Assembly (NCBI GenBank): GCA_963931925.1
Contig: OZ007576.1
Coordinates: 11,947,582-12,011,581 of the forward strand
Length of the DNA: 64,000 nucleotides
Reading direction: 5' to 3'
Origin: Onchidella celtica
Lineage: Eukaryota > Mollusca > Gastropoda > Systellommatophora > Onchidiidae
The position numbers were made by a program, and so were the translations under genes. The notes under the pieces are model-generated. The model was given only the letters and a program-made list of their open reading frames with translations, was not told the origin of the DNA and did not search any database. Shown in pieces: positions 48,351 through 60,440 of the stretch (positions are counted from its first letter, which is position 1; each line of letters opens with the position of its first letter).

Positions 48351-49102
48351 TTAGCGTGATAACTGTCTTCCAAATGGCCAGTAATAAAGTAAAGGTCTTG
48401 GTCTAGGCAATGTTTCATACTGTACTGGATCAAAGCAGAGTGAAATGTTAGACCATTGACTGGCTAGTAGTCGTGGTACAGGTGTTTGGAACATGAGCAT
48501 ACGCTGAATTATGGGTGGGAGGCCTGTCTGTAAGATACGTTCTTCTCTCTGAGTGCCGGGCCCTAGAGCTGAAGACACCGCTATAAAGGATAACTTGACC
48601 AGTGGCCAGGGATGTCGCATGGCTTGCCGAAGAAAATTGACCACCGGAACTTCTCTTTCCCGAGTGAATCTGTTTGACACATATGGTGGTGTCCTAGGCT
48701 TAGACGAATATGTTTTACATCTGCATTTGTAATGAAACAACAGACAAACATATATTTGACAACATGCACATTATCTAGATTTCGTGCCCAGTGCAACACA
48801 GATAATGCATGCAAATTGTTCAGAGCTAGCCATAAATATGTTAAAAAATTAGAATCAAATTGAATAGCATGTGTTCTCGGTGACACAGACTTCTCACCAA
48901 GCAATGATAAATGAGAAATGCCCAGATAGGGGTTCACATCTCTCTCCATCAATACAAAAAGTGCGGCCAAAGCATTGCGCCTTGCGCCAGAAGAGAAATT
49001 CAGAGCATCTGACTGTAAGTACTTTAACCTGTGAACTAGAACAGTATCTCGTGCACAATTAAGCATAGAAGAATCAGCCCCACTATCCAGTAAAACTGCC
49101 AA
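48351..49102 (-). pseudogene. C-terminal part of ankyrin-SOCS gene B, frame-disrupted
   Basis: Two overlapping frames (49102-48581 and 48740-48351) together match the last about 240 residues of copy A. The first starts MAVLLDSGADSSML and covers the non-repetitive region; the second holds the SOCS-box-like PWPLVKLSFIAVSSALG and LPPIIQRML. The breaks relative to copy A are a 1-base loss near 49153 and a loss of about 10 bases near 48700. Unless spliced or misassembled, copy B could not make the SOCS box. Confidence 0.8.
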
Positions 49103-49125
49103 ACAAGCCGGGTTATCTGTATGTA

Positions 49126-52100
49126 TCAGTGCTGTCGTGCCATTGTTGTCTTGATGTTAGGGTCAGCTCCCCAGACCAGTAATACTTTAACCACATCCAA
49201 ATGACCTTGATCTGATGCCAACATTAACGATGTTTTGCCAGCTTTGTCTTGCTTGTTAGGATCCGTTCCCCTGTCCAGTAGTACTTCAATCACATCCATA
49301 TGACCTTTATATGATGCCCACATTAATGCTGTTTCGCCATTTTTGTCTTGTTTATCATGCTCAGCTCCCCTGTCCAGTAATACTTGAACCACCTCTACAC
49401 GATCTTTACATGATGCCCATATTAATGCTGTTCTGCCATCGTTGTCTTGTTTGTTATGGTCAGCTCCCCTGTCCAGTAGTACTTTAACCACATCCAAATG
49501 ACCTTGACATGAGGCGTCTATCAAAGGTGTCCTACCACCGCTGTCTTGTTTATCATGCTCAGCTCCTCTGTCCAGTAGTACTTTAGCCACATCCAAATGA
49601 CCTTCATATGATGCGCACATTAATGCTGTTCCGCCATTTTTGTCTTGTTTGTTATGGTCAGCTCCCCTGTCCAGTAGAACTTTAGCCACATCCATATGAT
49701 CTTTATATGATGCCCACATTAATGCTGTTGTACCATTTTTGTCTTGTTTATTATGGTCAGCTCCCCTGTCCAGTAGTACTTTAACCACATCCAAATGACC
49801 TTGACATGAGGCGTCTATCAAAGGTGTCCTACCACCGCTGTCTTGTTTATCATGCTCAGCTCCTCTGTCCAGTAGTACTTTAGCCACATCCAAATGACCT
49901 TCATATGATGCGCACATTAATGCTGTTCCGCCATTTTTGTCTTGTTTGTTATGGTCAGCTCCCCTGTCCAGTAGAACTTTAGCCACATCCATATGATCTT
50001 TATATGATGCCCACATTAATGCTGTTGTACCATTTTTGTCTTGTTTGTTATGGTCAGCTCCCCTGTCCAGTAGTACTTTAACCACATCCAAATGACCTTG
50101 ACATGAGGCGTCTATCAAAGGTGTCCTACCACCGCTGTCTTGTTTATCATGCTCAGCTCCTCTGTCCAGTAGTACTTTAGCCACATCCAAATGACCTTGA
50201 CATGAGGCGTCTATCAACGGTGTCCTACCACCGCTGTCTTGTTTATCATGCTCAGCTCCCCTGTCCAGTAGTACTTTAGCCACATCCATATGACCTTTAA
50301 GTGATGCCCACATTAATGCTGTTTCGCCATTTTTGGCTTGTTTATTATGGTCAGCTCCCCTGTCCAGTAGTACTTTAACCACATCCATATGACCTTTATA
50401 TGATGCCCACATTAATGCTGTTTCGCCATCTTTGTTTTGTTTATCATGCTCAGCTCCCCTGTCCAGTAGTACTTTAGCCACATCCATATGTGATGCCCAC
50501 ATTAATGCTGTTGTACCATTTTTGTCTTGTTTGTTATGGTCAGCTCCCCTGTCTAGTAGTACTTTAGCCACATCCATATGACCTTTAAGTGATGCCCACA
50601 TTAATGCTGTTTCGCCATATTTGTTTTGTTTATCATGCTCAGCTCCCCTGTCCAGTAGTACTTTAGCCACATCCATATGACCTTCATGTGATGCCCACAT
50701 TAATGCTGTTGTACCATTTTTGTCTTGTTTGTTATGGTCAGCTCCCCTGTCCAGTAGCACTTTAACCACTTCCACATGACCTTGACATGAGGCGTCTATC
50801 AACGGTGTCCTACCACCGCTGTCTTGTTTATCATGCTCAGCTCCCCTGTCCAGTAGTACTTTAGCCACATCCATATGACCTTTATATGATGCCCACATTA
50901 ATGCTGTTTTGCCATTTTTGGCTTGTTTATTATGGTCAGCTCCCCTGTCCAGTAGTACTTTAGCCACATCCATGTGACCTTCATGTGATGCCCACATTAA
51001 TGCTGTTGTACCATTTTTGTCTTGTTTATTATGGTCAGCTCCCCTGTCCAGGAGTAGCTTTACCACCTCTACATGACCTTGACATGGTGCGTCTATCAAC
51101 GGTGTCAGACCATAAATGTCTTGTTTGTAAGGGTCAGCTCCCTTGTCAAGGAGTACTTTAGCCACCTCTATATGACCTTTATATGATGCCCCCATTAATG
51201 CTGTTTTGCCATCTTTGGTTTGTTTATTATGGTCAGCTCCCCTGTCCAGCAGTACTTTAACCACCTCTACATGATCTTTACATGATGCGTCCATTAAAGC
51301 TGTTCCGCCTATTCTGCCTTGTTTATTAGGGTCAGCTCCCCTGTCCAGTAGTACTTTCACCACTTCCAGGTGACCCTTAAACGATGTATTCATTGGCGCT
51401 GTACCGCTATCTCTGTCTTGTTGGTTATGATTAGCTACTTTTTCTGACAGTAGTTCAACGAAAACCAAGTTTCTGGAAAACGATGCCATCATTAACGCCG
51501 TCGTTTTATGCATGTTTTCCTTATTAGGATCAGCTCCCTCTTTTAGTAGTATATTAACCATCTCTGCATTTCCTTGATACGATGCTTTCATTAAAGCAGT
51601 CGTTCCATATTTATTTTCCTTGTCAGGGTCACTTCCTTTTTCCATTAATGCTTTCACAACCTCCATATTGCCTTGATACGATGCTTTCATTAATGCAGTC
51701 GTTCCATATCTATTTTCCTGGTTAGGGTCACTGTCCCATTCAAGCAGTACTCTAACCACACCCATGTGACCTTGATATGATGCTTTCATTAAAGCTGTTG
51801 TTCCATATCTATTTCCAATGTTAGGGTCACCCCCGCATATTAGCAGTAGTTTGACTATCTCCATATTACCTCGGTAGGATGATTTCATTAACGCTGTCTC
51901 CCCATATTTGTCTTGCTTGTTAGGTTCACTGCCCTTTTCCAACAGTACTTTAACCACATCCACATTTCCTTGATACGATGCTTTCATCAACGCTGTCGTG
52001 CCATCACAGTCATGTTTGTTTGGGTCAGCTCCTTCTTCTAATAATTCTTCAACCACTTCCACATTCCCTTGACATGATGCCTTCATTAGCGCTGTCTCTC

Positions 52101-52185
52101 CACGAATGCCTTGCTGGTTAACTTCATTTCCCATTTGTGACTGTACTTTAGCCACCTCCACATTTCCTGTCTCTGATGCCATCAT
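49126..52185 (-). CDS. Ankyrin-repeat protein, copy B (SOCS part out of frame)
   Basis: 1019 residues starting MMASETGNVEVAKVQSQ at 52185, with an in-frame TAA a few codons upstream, so the start is well supported. Essentially the whole protein is about 31 tandem 33-residue ankyrin repeats, the same consensus as copy A but about 11 repeats fewer. One repeat has lost three residues in frame (ALMWASHMDVAKVLL near 50490). The frame ends just after the last repeat with IKTTMARQH because of a 1-base difference from copy A. A truncated, ankyrin-only protein is possible. Ankyrin stacks bind proteins; a role as substrate receptor is inferred from the paralogue's SOCS-like tail. Confidence 0.85.
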   Translation of the reverse strand: MMASETGNVEVAKVQSQMGNEVNQQGIRGETALMKASCQGNVEVVEELLEEGADPNKHDCDGTTALMKASYQGNVDVVKVLLEKGSEPNKQDKYGETALMKSSYRGNMEIVKLLLICGGDPNIGNRYGTTALMKASYQGHMGVVRVLLEWDSDPNQENRYGTTALMKASYQGNMEVVKALMEKGSDPDKENKYGTTALMKASYQGNAEMVNILLKEGADPNKENMHKTTALMMASFSRNLVFVELLSEKVANHNQQDRDSGTAPMNTSFKGHLEVVKVLLDRGADPNKQGRIGGTALMDASCKDHVEVVKVLLDRGADHNKQTKDGKTALMGASYKGHIEVAKVLLDKGADPYKQDIYGLTPLIDAPCQGHVEVVKLLLDRGADHNKQDKNGTTALMWASHEGHMDVAKVLLDRGADHNKQAKNGKTALMWASYKGHMDVAKVLLDRGAEHDKQDSGGRTPLIDASCQGHVEVVKVLLDRGADHNKQDKNGTTALMWASHEGHMDVAKVLLDRGAEHDKQNKYGETALMWASLKGHMDVAKVLLDRGADHNKQDKNGTTALMWASHMDVAKVLLDRGAEHDKQNKDGETALMWASYKGHMDVVKVLLDRGADHNKQAKNGETALMWASLKGHMDVAKVLLDRGAEHDKQDSGGRTPLIDASCQGHLDVAKVLLDRGAEHDKQDSGGRTPLIDASCQGHLDVVKVLLDRGADHNKQDKNGTTALMWASYKDHMDVAKVLLDRGADHNKQDKNGGTALMCASYEGHLDVAKVLLDRGAEHDKQDSGGRTPLIDASCQGHLDVVKVLLDRGADHNKQDKNGTTALMWASYKDHMDVAKVLLDRGADHNKQDKNGGTALMCASYEGHLDVAKVLLDRGAEHDKQDSGGRTPLIDASCQGHLDVVKVLLDRGADHNKQDNDGRTALIWASCKDRVEVVQVLLDRGAEHDKQDKNGETALMWASYKGHMDVIEVLLDRGTDPNKQDKAGKTSLMLASDQGHLDVVKVLLVWGADPNIKTTMARQH
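49454..50047 (-). repeat. Near-identical 297-bp blocks in ankyrin array B
   Basis: Two consecutive 297-bp units (three 99-bp ankyrin repeats each) are almost identical at the nucleotide level. Equivalent landmarks recur at 49554, 49851 and 50148, exactly 297 apart. This marks a recent higher-order duplication inside the coding array. Confidence 0.85.
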
Positions 52186-52709
52186 TAACTTAACTCCTTA
52201 CGGTAACTTTTGCGGGTGCGGACGGGAATTCTCAACGCTATCCATTTTGAAATTCAGGGGTGGTTCGAAGATCTTTTTTTTTCTTTCACTCTGAATGTAT
52301 GTACACAAGACATAACATATTATACATCAAAATAAAGGAAACTTAATGGAACCAGGAAAGAATTAGACATTTTGAAAAATTGGATTCAATATTTGTGTTG
52401 GAAAATCAGTGTCCATTCAAGCCCAATATTCTCCTTTCTGAAGTGAAGCGAAAAACCCGCGAGCCAAATGTTCGGCTTGCCTTAGCGAATGAGCCAATGC
52501 GATCATGCTTGTTTAGGTCATCTCTACTTTCCTTCTGTCTTTTAACAGTTTCCATCATTCCTACTTTCCGATGCTAAAACTGGAACCATCTTGTCCTGTT
52601 CTGTGATGTATATCTAGCTCTTCTTCACGTTCTAGGGACTGCTGATTGATGGCATTTCCCAGATGACCACCAACCGTAGTGGTCGTTGGCAAGGGCTTAC
52701 TTACTGACA
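52186..52709. other. 5' flank of ankyrin gene B
   Basis: Collinear with 15245-15756. No clear core promoter seen. Confidence 0.5.
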
Positions 52710-52935
52710 CACACCGACCTCATGAGACGAATGAGGCAAAAAGAGCGCCCCAACGGGACCGATCGGCAGGGAGTCTAAGGGCATCACTCCACCGTACGTT
52801 GGCCAACTGAAGATCTTGGTCGTCTGTCTGTCGCCAGTTCACCACAGTTCTTCCTCGACTCCCTTGTCGTTTCAGTGCAGAACTTGATTGGCAGGTCTGG
52901 AGGGTGGTAGTCTAACAAAGTGTCTTAGGAAATAC
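52710..52935 (-). mobile_element. APE-type LINE 3' remnant, copy B
   Basis: Counterpart of 15757-15990. The minus strand shows RHFVRLPPSRPANQVLH in one frame and ANVRWSDALRLPADRSRWG in another, typical of a LINE C-terminus. Degraded. Confidence 0.65.
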
Positions 52936-53221
52936 GAATTGTCTGAAAGCACAGAGTTTGCAACAAGACTGGTGTCTCGCTGTAGGTCACAACTGGAGCT
53001 TGACTGTGTTACTTGTTTGCAAAGTGATTTTCTGGAACACGACAGGAAAGGAAGTCATTGAATGTGTCATAGAGTAATGAGGTCATTAAGAACGGATTTC
53101 ATTAAACCTGGTACACATTTACTGACGGCCGATCTTTGGACAGTTTTACATTGCACATGTACGGAATACAAAATTCCTGGAGTCTGGTGGATTTTCGTCA
53201 TTGATATTGATCATACATGTA
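52936..53221. other. Non-coding spacer
   Basis: Collinear with 15991-16281; nothing recognised. Confidence 0.6.
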
Positions 53222-53465
<244 letters not shown>

Positions 53466-54104
53466 TTTTATATCAGCAAAGTGCTTTCTTCGGATGTGAA
53501 TGAAATCTACACAGTTACATACCACACATTCGTTGAGGGGCGGGGGGGGGGGGGGGGGCTTATTCTGTGAAAACATGCCCTGGGAAAGACAAAGAAACTG
53601 AACGTAGCTGCAAGACACAGTCTGAGGGAATACTTTTGACAAAGTGGTCTAAGAAATATTAAATCGATAATATGTAAATGAACGAACATTACATTTAAAT
53701 TGTTCTTCAATGTGAACAGAAATCATGGTAGATGTTGAAAAACGTTCTCAACATCGTGAAATGACATTTCGATTTGAAAATGACATTTAAAATGATGTTA
53801 ATTTGGGATTAAATTGTAAAATCTTTACATATATCTACAACTAATACACTGTGTGTCACTGGATGCTTTGGTAATAATATGAACAAGTTTACATAAGACC
53901 CATGAGTGTCAAAGATAACGGAGAAACGTAGTCCAAAATACACATACATGTACACATCTTGACATTTTTCTTGGGTATAAGGCGATGAGGAATGTTAAGG
54001 ATTTAGCTTCATTAAGTTTTTTTTTTAGCGTAATCTCATGTGGAAGCTGTCGAGCTGAGCATTTCAATATAAATTGGCTAAACACCAATCTAGGCAAATT
54101 CAAG
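53466..54104. other. Non-coding spacer with empty Gypsy site
   Basis: Collinear with 24524-24864 plus 33836-34104 of copy A. The Gypsy element is missing; its target lies near 53835-53842. Contains a long G run at 53540-53557. Confidence 0.75.
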
Positions 54105-54370
54105 GGAAACGTTGGTCGAGTGGCAAGGTGTTAGCCTCTCGTTCCTAAGGTACCCAGTTCCTGGTGGGTGCAGGCATGTTGGAGTTTTTTGGGAAACATT
54201 CCTGTCCCTGATTCTATGGTAGGTAGGATCGATTACCTAGTCTTCTCGAATAGCGACGAAAATCTCGGATGGCCTGCGTGCATGTTGCACACATTAAAGA
54301 TACCTTGGCAGTTGGAAATAAGAAGAGCAGGCCGAACAAGGCCGCTGCCCGGGCAAAATTTAACCCCCCC
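54105..54370 (+). mobile_element. tRNA-derived SINE, copy in B
   Basis: Orthologue of 34105-34383 with a degraded box B region but the same body and 3' end; the tail holds a C run. Confidence 0.8.
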
Positions 54371-54512
54371 CCCCCACCCTTCCCCCGAAAAAAAAACTGC
54401 CACAAAAACACACAAAATTATTTAACCAGAACAATAAAGAACAAGAAAAGTGAGGTGTAAAATTAAGGCCAAGAGCAGCGAAACTTCCTAAACTAAAGTC
54501 CTCAAACCAATC

Positions 54513-54571
54513 TAGATCACTGCTTCAGTTCCACAGTTTTATTCATGGCAGGTACAGTCTAACCATGACTG
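54513..54571. repeat. Single 59-bp unit, ancestral state of the array
   Basis: One unit only, flanked left by AACCAATC and right by TCAGTTCCGATGCTGC, the same flanks as the 49-copy array in copy A. It carries the GTTTTA variant seen at the array edges. Confidence 0.95.
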
Positions 54572-55179
54572 TCAGTTCCGATGCTGCACAAGACTTACGG
54601 AAAGCCAGGAATCGAAGCCAGAAAAGCGGGTCATTTGTGGACGCTTCTGGTAGGTCTTCCTTCTACCTTGGTATATTCCACATGTGGCTTTGCTTCTTCC
54701 CAAGCACAATATGACCGTCACTGTGTCCACACGCTTTCTACAAACTCTTAATTTACACTCAGAAAAAGTGGACTTACCTTTTCGAAGCAGTTCAGATGAG
54801 ATGACTTTTTTTTATATCAGTGTTTTACGCATGTTTTGTCGTCGGAATGTTAATATTACTTGTACCCCTGGTCTACAGTAGTTTCTAATCACTTTGACTT
54901 CCACTTCTGTTTTGAGATCAGTTCTGTGCAACACTTTTTAAGCAGTCACGTAATCAATGACGCACTTAACGCGTCTGAATATGAAACCCGTGACTTGTTT
55001 TGAAAAGGTATTCAGCTGTTTCAATGAAGAGTTCACAGTAATCGTCAGCTGTGGAATATTTCTCGTTCTTTTAAATTTCTTTACCACCCAGATCGATTTA
55101 TTGATTTCCTTGGTTGCCTGACAACTTCTTTGTCTAAGTAAACATTCAAATAGAAATACTATAATTATGTGTATACAGA
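54572..55179. other. Non-coding spacer
   Basis: Collinear with 37375-37975. No gene. Confidence 0.65.
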
Positions 55180-55495
<316 letters not shown>

Positions 55496-55929
55496 GAGAC
55501 ATTGGCCCATTATATTTCAGTAAGTGAAAAGTCTTTGGCAGATGGTTAAGACCCCCTGTGGACCATGTACCCAATATGATTGCTGTCTATGTTGTCATCC
55601 TCCCTTATCCAGTAATGTCTTCTGTAAGACTCCTTGCATCTTTGGCACAGCTTACACCAAATATGCGAAAAAAAAAAACCCAAACAAATAATAATGACAA
55701 ATTATATAGCCACGCTAATCAATATCACGGACTATATTAACATACGATAACTCCTCCAAAACGCAACGGTTGCACATGCATTACCTTAGGTCAGGCCTGG
55801 GCAGCATTATTTGTCAGACCTAAAAAATGTGAGGGTGTAGAGAGCCGGGTATTTTCACTTCATATTGAAAGACCTTTTATTTATACGTCGTGTGTTATTT
55901 GTACGAGTGTTGGTTTTGAAGTAAAGTGC
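55496..55929. other. Non-coding, includes retroposon-like segment
   Basis: Orthologue of 38063-38500, including the CAA/A-tailed segment at about 55525-55690. Confidence 0.55.
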
Positions 55930-55941
55930 GTGTGTGTGTGT

Positions 55942-55973
<32 letters not shown>

Positions 55974-55980
55974 CAGGAAA

Positions 55981-56027
<47 letters not shown>

Positions 56028-56114
56028 AAGAGAGAGAGAGAAAGAGAGATAGAAAGAGAGAGAGAGAGGGAGAAAGAGAGAGAGAGAAAGAGAGAGAGAG
56101 AAAGAGAGAGAGAC

Positions 56115-56146
<32 letters not shown>

Positions 56147-56175
56147 AAGAGAAAGAGAGAAAGAGAGAGAGAGAA

Positions 56176-56206
<31 letters not shown>

Positions 56207-56297
56207 GAGAAAGAGAGAAAGGGCGAGAAAGAGAGAAAGAGAAATAGAGATAGAGAGAGAGAGACAGAGGCAGAGAGAGAGAGAAAGAGAGAGAGTA
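55930..56297. repeat. (GA)n/(GAAA)n purine tract
   Basis: About 365 bases of nearly pure purine on the plus strand, with strand asymmetry suited to triplex or H-DNA. Starts with a short (GT)n. Confidence 0.95.
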
Positions 56298-56691
56298 TAA
56301 AGAATGTAGACGGCCAAATTTACTTATTCAGGAACAACAAAATAATAAACATCAAATCAAACAGAGAAAGATACAGAAGATGGTTTTTGCCCTCCACTAT
56401 TCACCACAACAAGACATTATAGCTAGATGTGTACCATATTTTACTTAGGTTCCATGTCATTTTACTTCACGTAATGAGTTTATCACTGTGTTATGATAAG
56501 TTTATGTAATAATGCCTTACATGTAATATATCTACCATTATATGCCTTTAAACATTCTGTGAAAGTGAATTTCCTACATTTTAAAGAAATTCTTATCTTC
56601 TTAATCTTATCATGTCTTTATATTTGGATCTGTATCATTAGGCCTACCAATTTCGAATGTGGAAAAAGCGATCTAGGTAGTAAATCAGATC
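56298..56691. other. Non-coding spacer
   Basis: Collinear with 38677-39295 of copy A, lacking the 215-bp insertion. No gene. Confidence 0.6.
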
Positions 56692-58058
56692 GATAAGCTA
56701 GTGCTATGTGACTAAGAGCGTCTATGTGTGTCAAACTGAGAGTGTGTATGGATGAGAGTGCGTGTTTTAGTATGAGATTTGGAAAGTGTACGCATGAATC
56801 ATTGATGCAATGTGTTATGGGACATGGCATGAGTGTTTCCCCTGTAGTTGTTTCCCGTGTCTGAAAGTGCTGATAATGTAATTATGTGTGTTTGGGTTGA
56901 GGGCGTGTGTGTGTCGTCTGGAGGATAGCTATTTGTCACGGATGAGTTGCATGTGCATGTCCGTGTGCTGGGAGATTGTGATGTTGATGTTAGACAATTA
57001 TTTGTAACTGGTTATGTATATATGTTCGTCACCAGTGAGATTGTACATGTTCTTATCCTTGTACTGGTCGGCATTGTATTGTAATAAACGAATTTGAAGT
57101 AATCTGGTCTGTACTACCAAGTCTTCGAGTCTTCCCCTTTTTCCTGTCTTGTCCTTGCCCTTGCCTTGGCGCATCCCAAAAATTAATAAATATAAAAAAC
57201 CACGAAGAATGAAGAAACAACAGAAAGGAAGAAAAAAAAGAACAGCAACAAGAAAGACCAAAGAGAGAGAAAATCAAGAACAGGCCAGGCCAACAGCACT
57301 ATGCTGAGGCCCCCGAGAAACAAAAGAACTCATCCCGGTCTTCGAGTCCTGTGATTGAATGGATGCACCAAAACTAGCAACACAACACAACACAATGTAC
57401 AGCGCATTGAGTAATAATTTTATTAGAAACTAGTTGAGTTGCCCGGCCCTGCCCGGGATAAATCGATTTATTAGTTTCAGTTCTCGGTGATTATTCCGGA
57501 CCTGCTTCATGTTGCCTGTTCCTTTAGCTTTATTTTATTTTTGTTTGTTTGTTTGTTTTTAGATATTTGCGCGTTGACATCCTGCGCATCCCGTCAGCAT
57601 CCGTCAAATGGCAATGATTTGCACACGGGTTAGTTTGTTTGTTAGTGAACACATCGCAGGAAATGATAACGTCATACTGTGTAGGCGGGAGTGGGCTATT
57701 ATTAGAAACATACATCACTATCTTATTGATCGTAAATTTCGGATCAAATGCTCTCGTGAATTTAGTCTTTAATTATAACCGCATTTACCGATAAACTCAA
57801 AAATAACAAAACGCTTTTGTTTGTGTAAAGCGATAGGAACAATGTTCGCTATCCCATAATTCTTTGTGCCAAATTTCAGGTCGGTGCGTTGTGTAGTTTC
57901 CGAGTCCATAGGACTATCTCGATTGATTTTGGAGCGACAACAATCGCGAGCGACTCAACGTCGCGTCGCGCATAAGGATACGTAGGCTAAGGGGTTTTGT
58001 TGTAGCTTTATTATATAGATGCGCTATAGAAATTCTATTTATTATGATTATTATTATG
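56692..58058. mobile_element. Composite insertion private to copy B
   Basis: Relative to copy A (site near 39295) about 1.37 kb is added. It has a GT-rich left part, a middle section with an AATAAA near 57082, and a right end GCGCTATAGAAATTC plus an (ATT)n-like tail, the retroposon tail also seen elsewhere here. A Helitron is nested in it just before the tail. The parent family of the outer element is not recognised. Confidence 0.5.
57430..58019 (-). mobile_element. Small non-autonomous Helitron
   Basis: Read on the minus strand: host A, then TCTATATAATAAAGC as 5' end; 3' end with hairpin CCCGGGCAGGGCCGGG, then CAACTCAACTAG and host T. 590 bp, no coding frame. The last about 240 bases match the Helitron at 5768-9329, while the 5' part is different, a common pattern in Helitron families. 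Confidence 0.88.
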
Positions 58059-58180
58059 TGGCGAACTAGAACTTGTACAATGTCTAAAAGTAGGGTACCT
58101 TTCAATTTTGTACAATTTTAATGAAACACAGTACTTGAACACAAAGAATATCTCTTCACAGGCACAATCCCTTTCAAAGT

Positions 58181-59372
58181 GGCCACCTGCAAGAGCAGTG
58201 CATGTATTTCATCATCATGTTCATTTATACTTGTTTGGCATTTCTTTTTATACAGTAAGATATCTAATGCCTGGTGATCTCTATGGAAATGCTCACCCAG
58301 AAAGAGGAATTTTATATAATATATCTTGGCCAATGTTATTCATACCTATTCAATCATCACTTTAGTTCTTGTTTGTTCCAACTCCACTATTTGCACAACT
58401 GAGAAATTCGACCTTACACGTCTTCGGCTTTAGTATTATGACAGGGACTTATATAACAAATGGAAACTGAAACAGTTAGATAAGTAACCCCTTTAGAATC
58501 TCAAAAAGTTTAACTCCCTACTTTCAACTTTTGAGAAATCGAGGACTGAAATTCCATGCGCTCATAGCTATTAGAGCAAAGAATTATTTTTTTTCTTTTT
58601 CGTAATACACACAAATTACACACCAAATCTGCTTGATACTTTGACGCATAGTGGAGAAGGCCTGTAGAAGTAGTGTGTAATGTGTAACTCAGCTCAGCCA
58701 AAAAGTGGAGACAGAACCTTGTCATTCTGAGGGGGCGAAGTGCCACAAAGCATTTTAATGTTAAACAACTGTCAAAGTGTGCATTCGTTATACTTCTTCT
58801 ACATAGGACAACGATCTTCAGTTTTTTCAGAAAGGAAGCGCATATTCGTACAACGCACACAATTTGATGGCGTAGAACACACACCGGAATACTATATTAC
58901 TGACCTTGTTAATTTGCATAGTCTTTAAAAATATGAATCGGCTTAGTAGCAAAACAATCCGACTTCTGCTCGGAGATTGCGTGATCTGCGCTAATAATAT
59001 ACTTAAGTGTACGTCGATCACCAATGGTTATCCCAACCCCTTTTCGCCTGACTAGTCAATCTGACTACCGCCCATTGATACAAACTGACTAGACCCTCAC
59101 GCCCCCCCCCAGGTCCATCTGACCATTCCATGTGTGGTCACTTTAATTTCGTGAACACCGTACCAAGTTTTGTTTCAGCAAACCTTCACCAGCCGCGCTT
59201 TTTGGTAAACATGTTGTACGGATAATATGCACTGTCCAAATCCATACAACATGTTGCACGGATAAACACTTCCTTTCAGAAAATGAAGACAGAACAAACA
59301 AGAACTAAAGTAACGCAATGTCGATGTCATTCTCCCTCTTTGGTCACAACAGGAAACAAACAGAACAGAGGA
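58181..59372. other. Unique non-coding sequence right of copy B
   Basis: No gene recognised. A short word near 58374 (TTTGTTCCAACTCCAC) is the complement of one near 47598. Confidence 0.55.
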
Positions 59373-59650
59373 CATGTTGGTCTAGAGGCAATTCGCAAGG
59401 TGCTCACCTCTTATACCGAAGGTACTCGGTTCAGTTCTCCGTCGGTGCGGGCATGTTGGAAATTTGGGGAAGTTTCCTGTCCCTGATCCTATGGCAGATA
59501 GAATCGAGCACCTAGCCTTCTCGGATAAGATCGAAACACCCGGAGCACCCGTGTGCACGCTGCGCACGTTAAAAAATACCTTGGCAGTTGGAACTACAAG
59601 AAGATCAGACCTAACAAGGCCCCTGTCCTGGCAAAATTAAACAAACTCCT
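59373..59650 (+). mobile_element. tRNA-derived SINE, third copy
   Basis: Independent copy with an intact box A word (TTGGTCTAGAGGC), a box B-like GGTTCAGTTCTCC, and the same body (CCCTGATCCTATGGCAG and ACCTTGGCAGTTGG). Tail of C and CAA runs. Confidence 0.8.
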
Positions 59651-60162
59651 CAAAAATCCCCCCCCCCCTCCCCAACAACAACAACAACAACAATTAAAAA
59701 CAAGAACAAGAAACATAAAACTGAAAAAAAGACGTCCAAGTGCCAAGCAAAACATCCCCCGAAAACATAATCGTCAAGTCAAACAAACAGATCACCCATA
59801 TTTTCATACACGAGTTGTTAAAACGTAATAGACTTAATGATTTTTCTATTGTCCCACAATGTCTAATTTCCTACTGGGCGTCAGACTACAGGAGATCTAT
59901 TTTACGATGGGACAGGGAAGGGCAAAGCGGAGGCACATAATGATCACACAGGAAAGATTTTATTGTCAGACCAGGTCAAGTAATCTGCAGGTCAGGGGCG
60001 TGTACCCAGTGGTGGTGTCAGTAGGGAACGAGCAGTTTTTTTCCTGCCGATTTTCATTGTCACATCGTTTTCCCCCTTGACAAATTTCTCTTCTTCTTTC
60101 TCTAACCATGACCATCAAATTCTTTATTTTCTGTTTCATTGCCATCCTCATTACTATGCGTT
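59651..60162. other. Non-coding spacer
   Basis: Starts with the SINE tail; no gene seen. Confidence 0.5.
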
Positions 60163-60198
<36 letters not shown>

Positions 60199-60199
60199 G

Positions 60200-60237
<38 letters not shown>

Positions 60238-60244
60238 GTCGTCG

Positions 60245-60276
<32 letters not shown>

Positions 60277-60277
60277 G

Positions 60278-60309
<32 letters not shown>

Positions 60310-60365
60310 GTCGTCGTCGTCGTCGTCATCATCATCATCATCATCATCATCATCGTCATCATCAC

Positions 60366-60402
<37 letters not shown>

Positions 60403-60440
60403 GTCATCATCGTCATCATCATTACCATCACCACCATTAT
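60163..60440. repeat. (TCA)n trinucleotide repeat with TCG interruptions
   Basis: About 278 bp of TCA/TCG. Frames through it encode runs of Ser, His, Ile, Asp or Met and are not credible genes. Confidence 0.97.

Noticed and set aside
55934-56422. Arg/Glu-rich frame
   Set aside because: A translation of the GA/GAAA purine tract.
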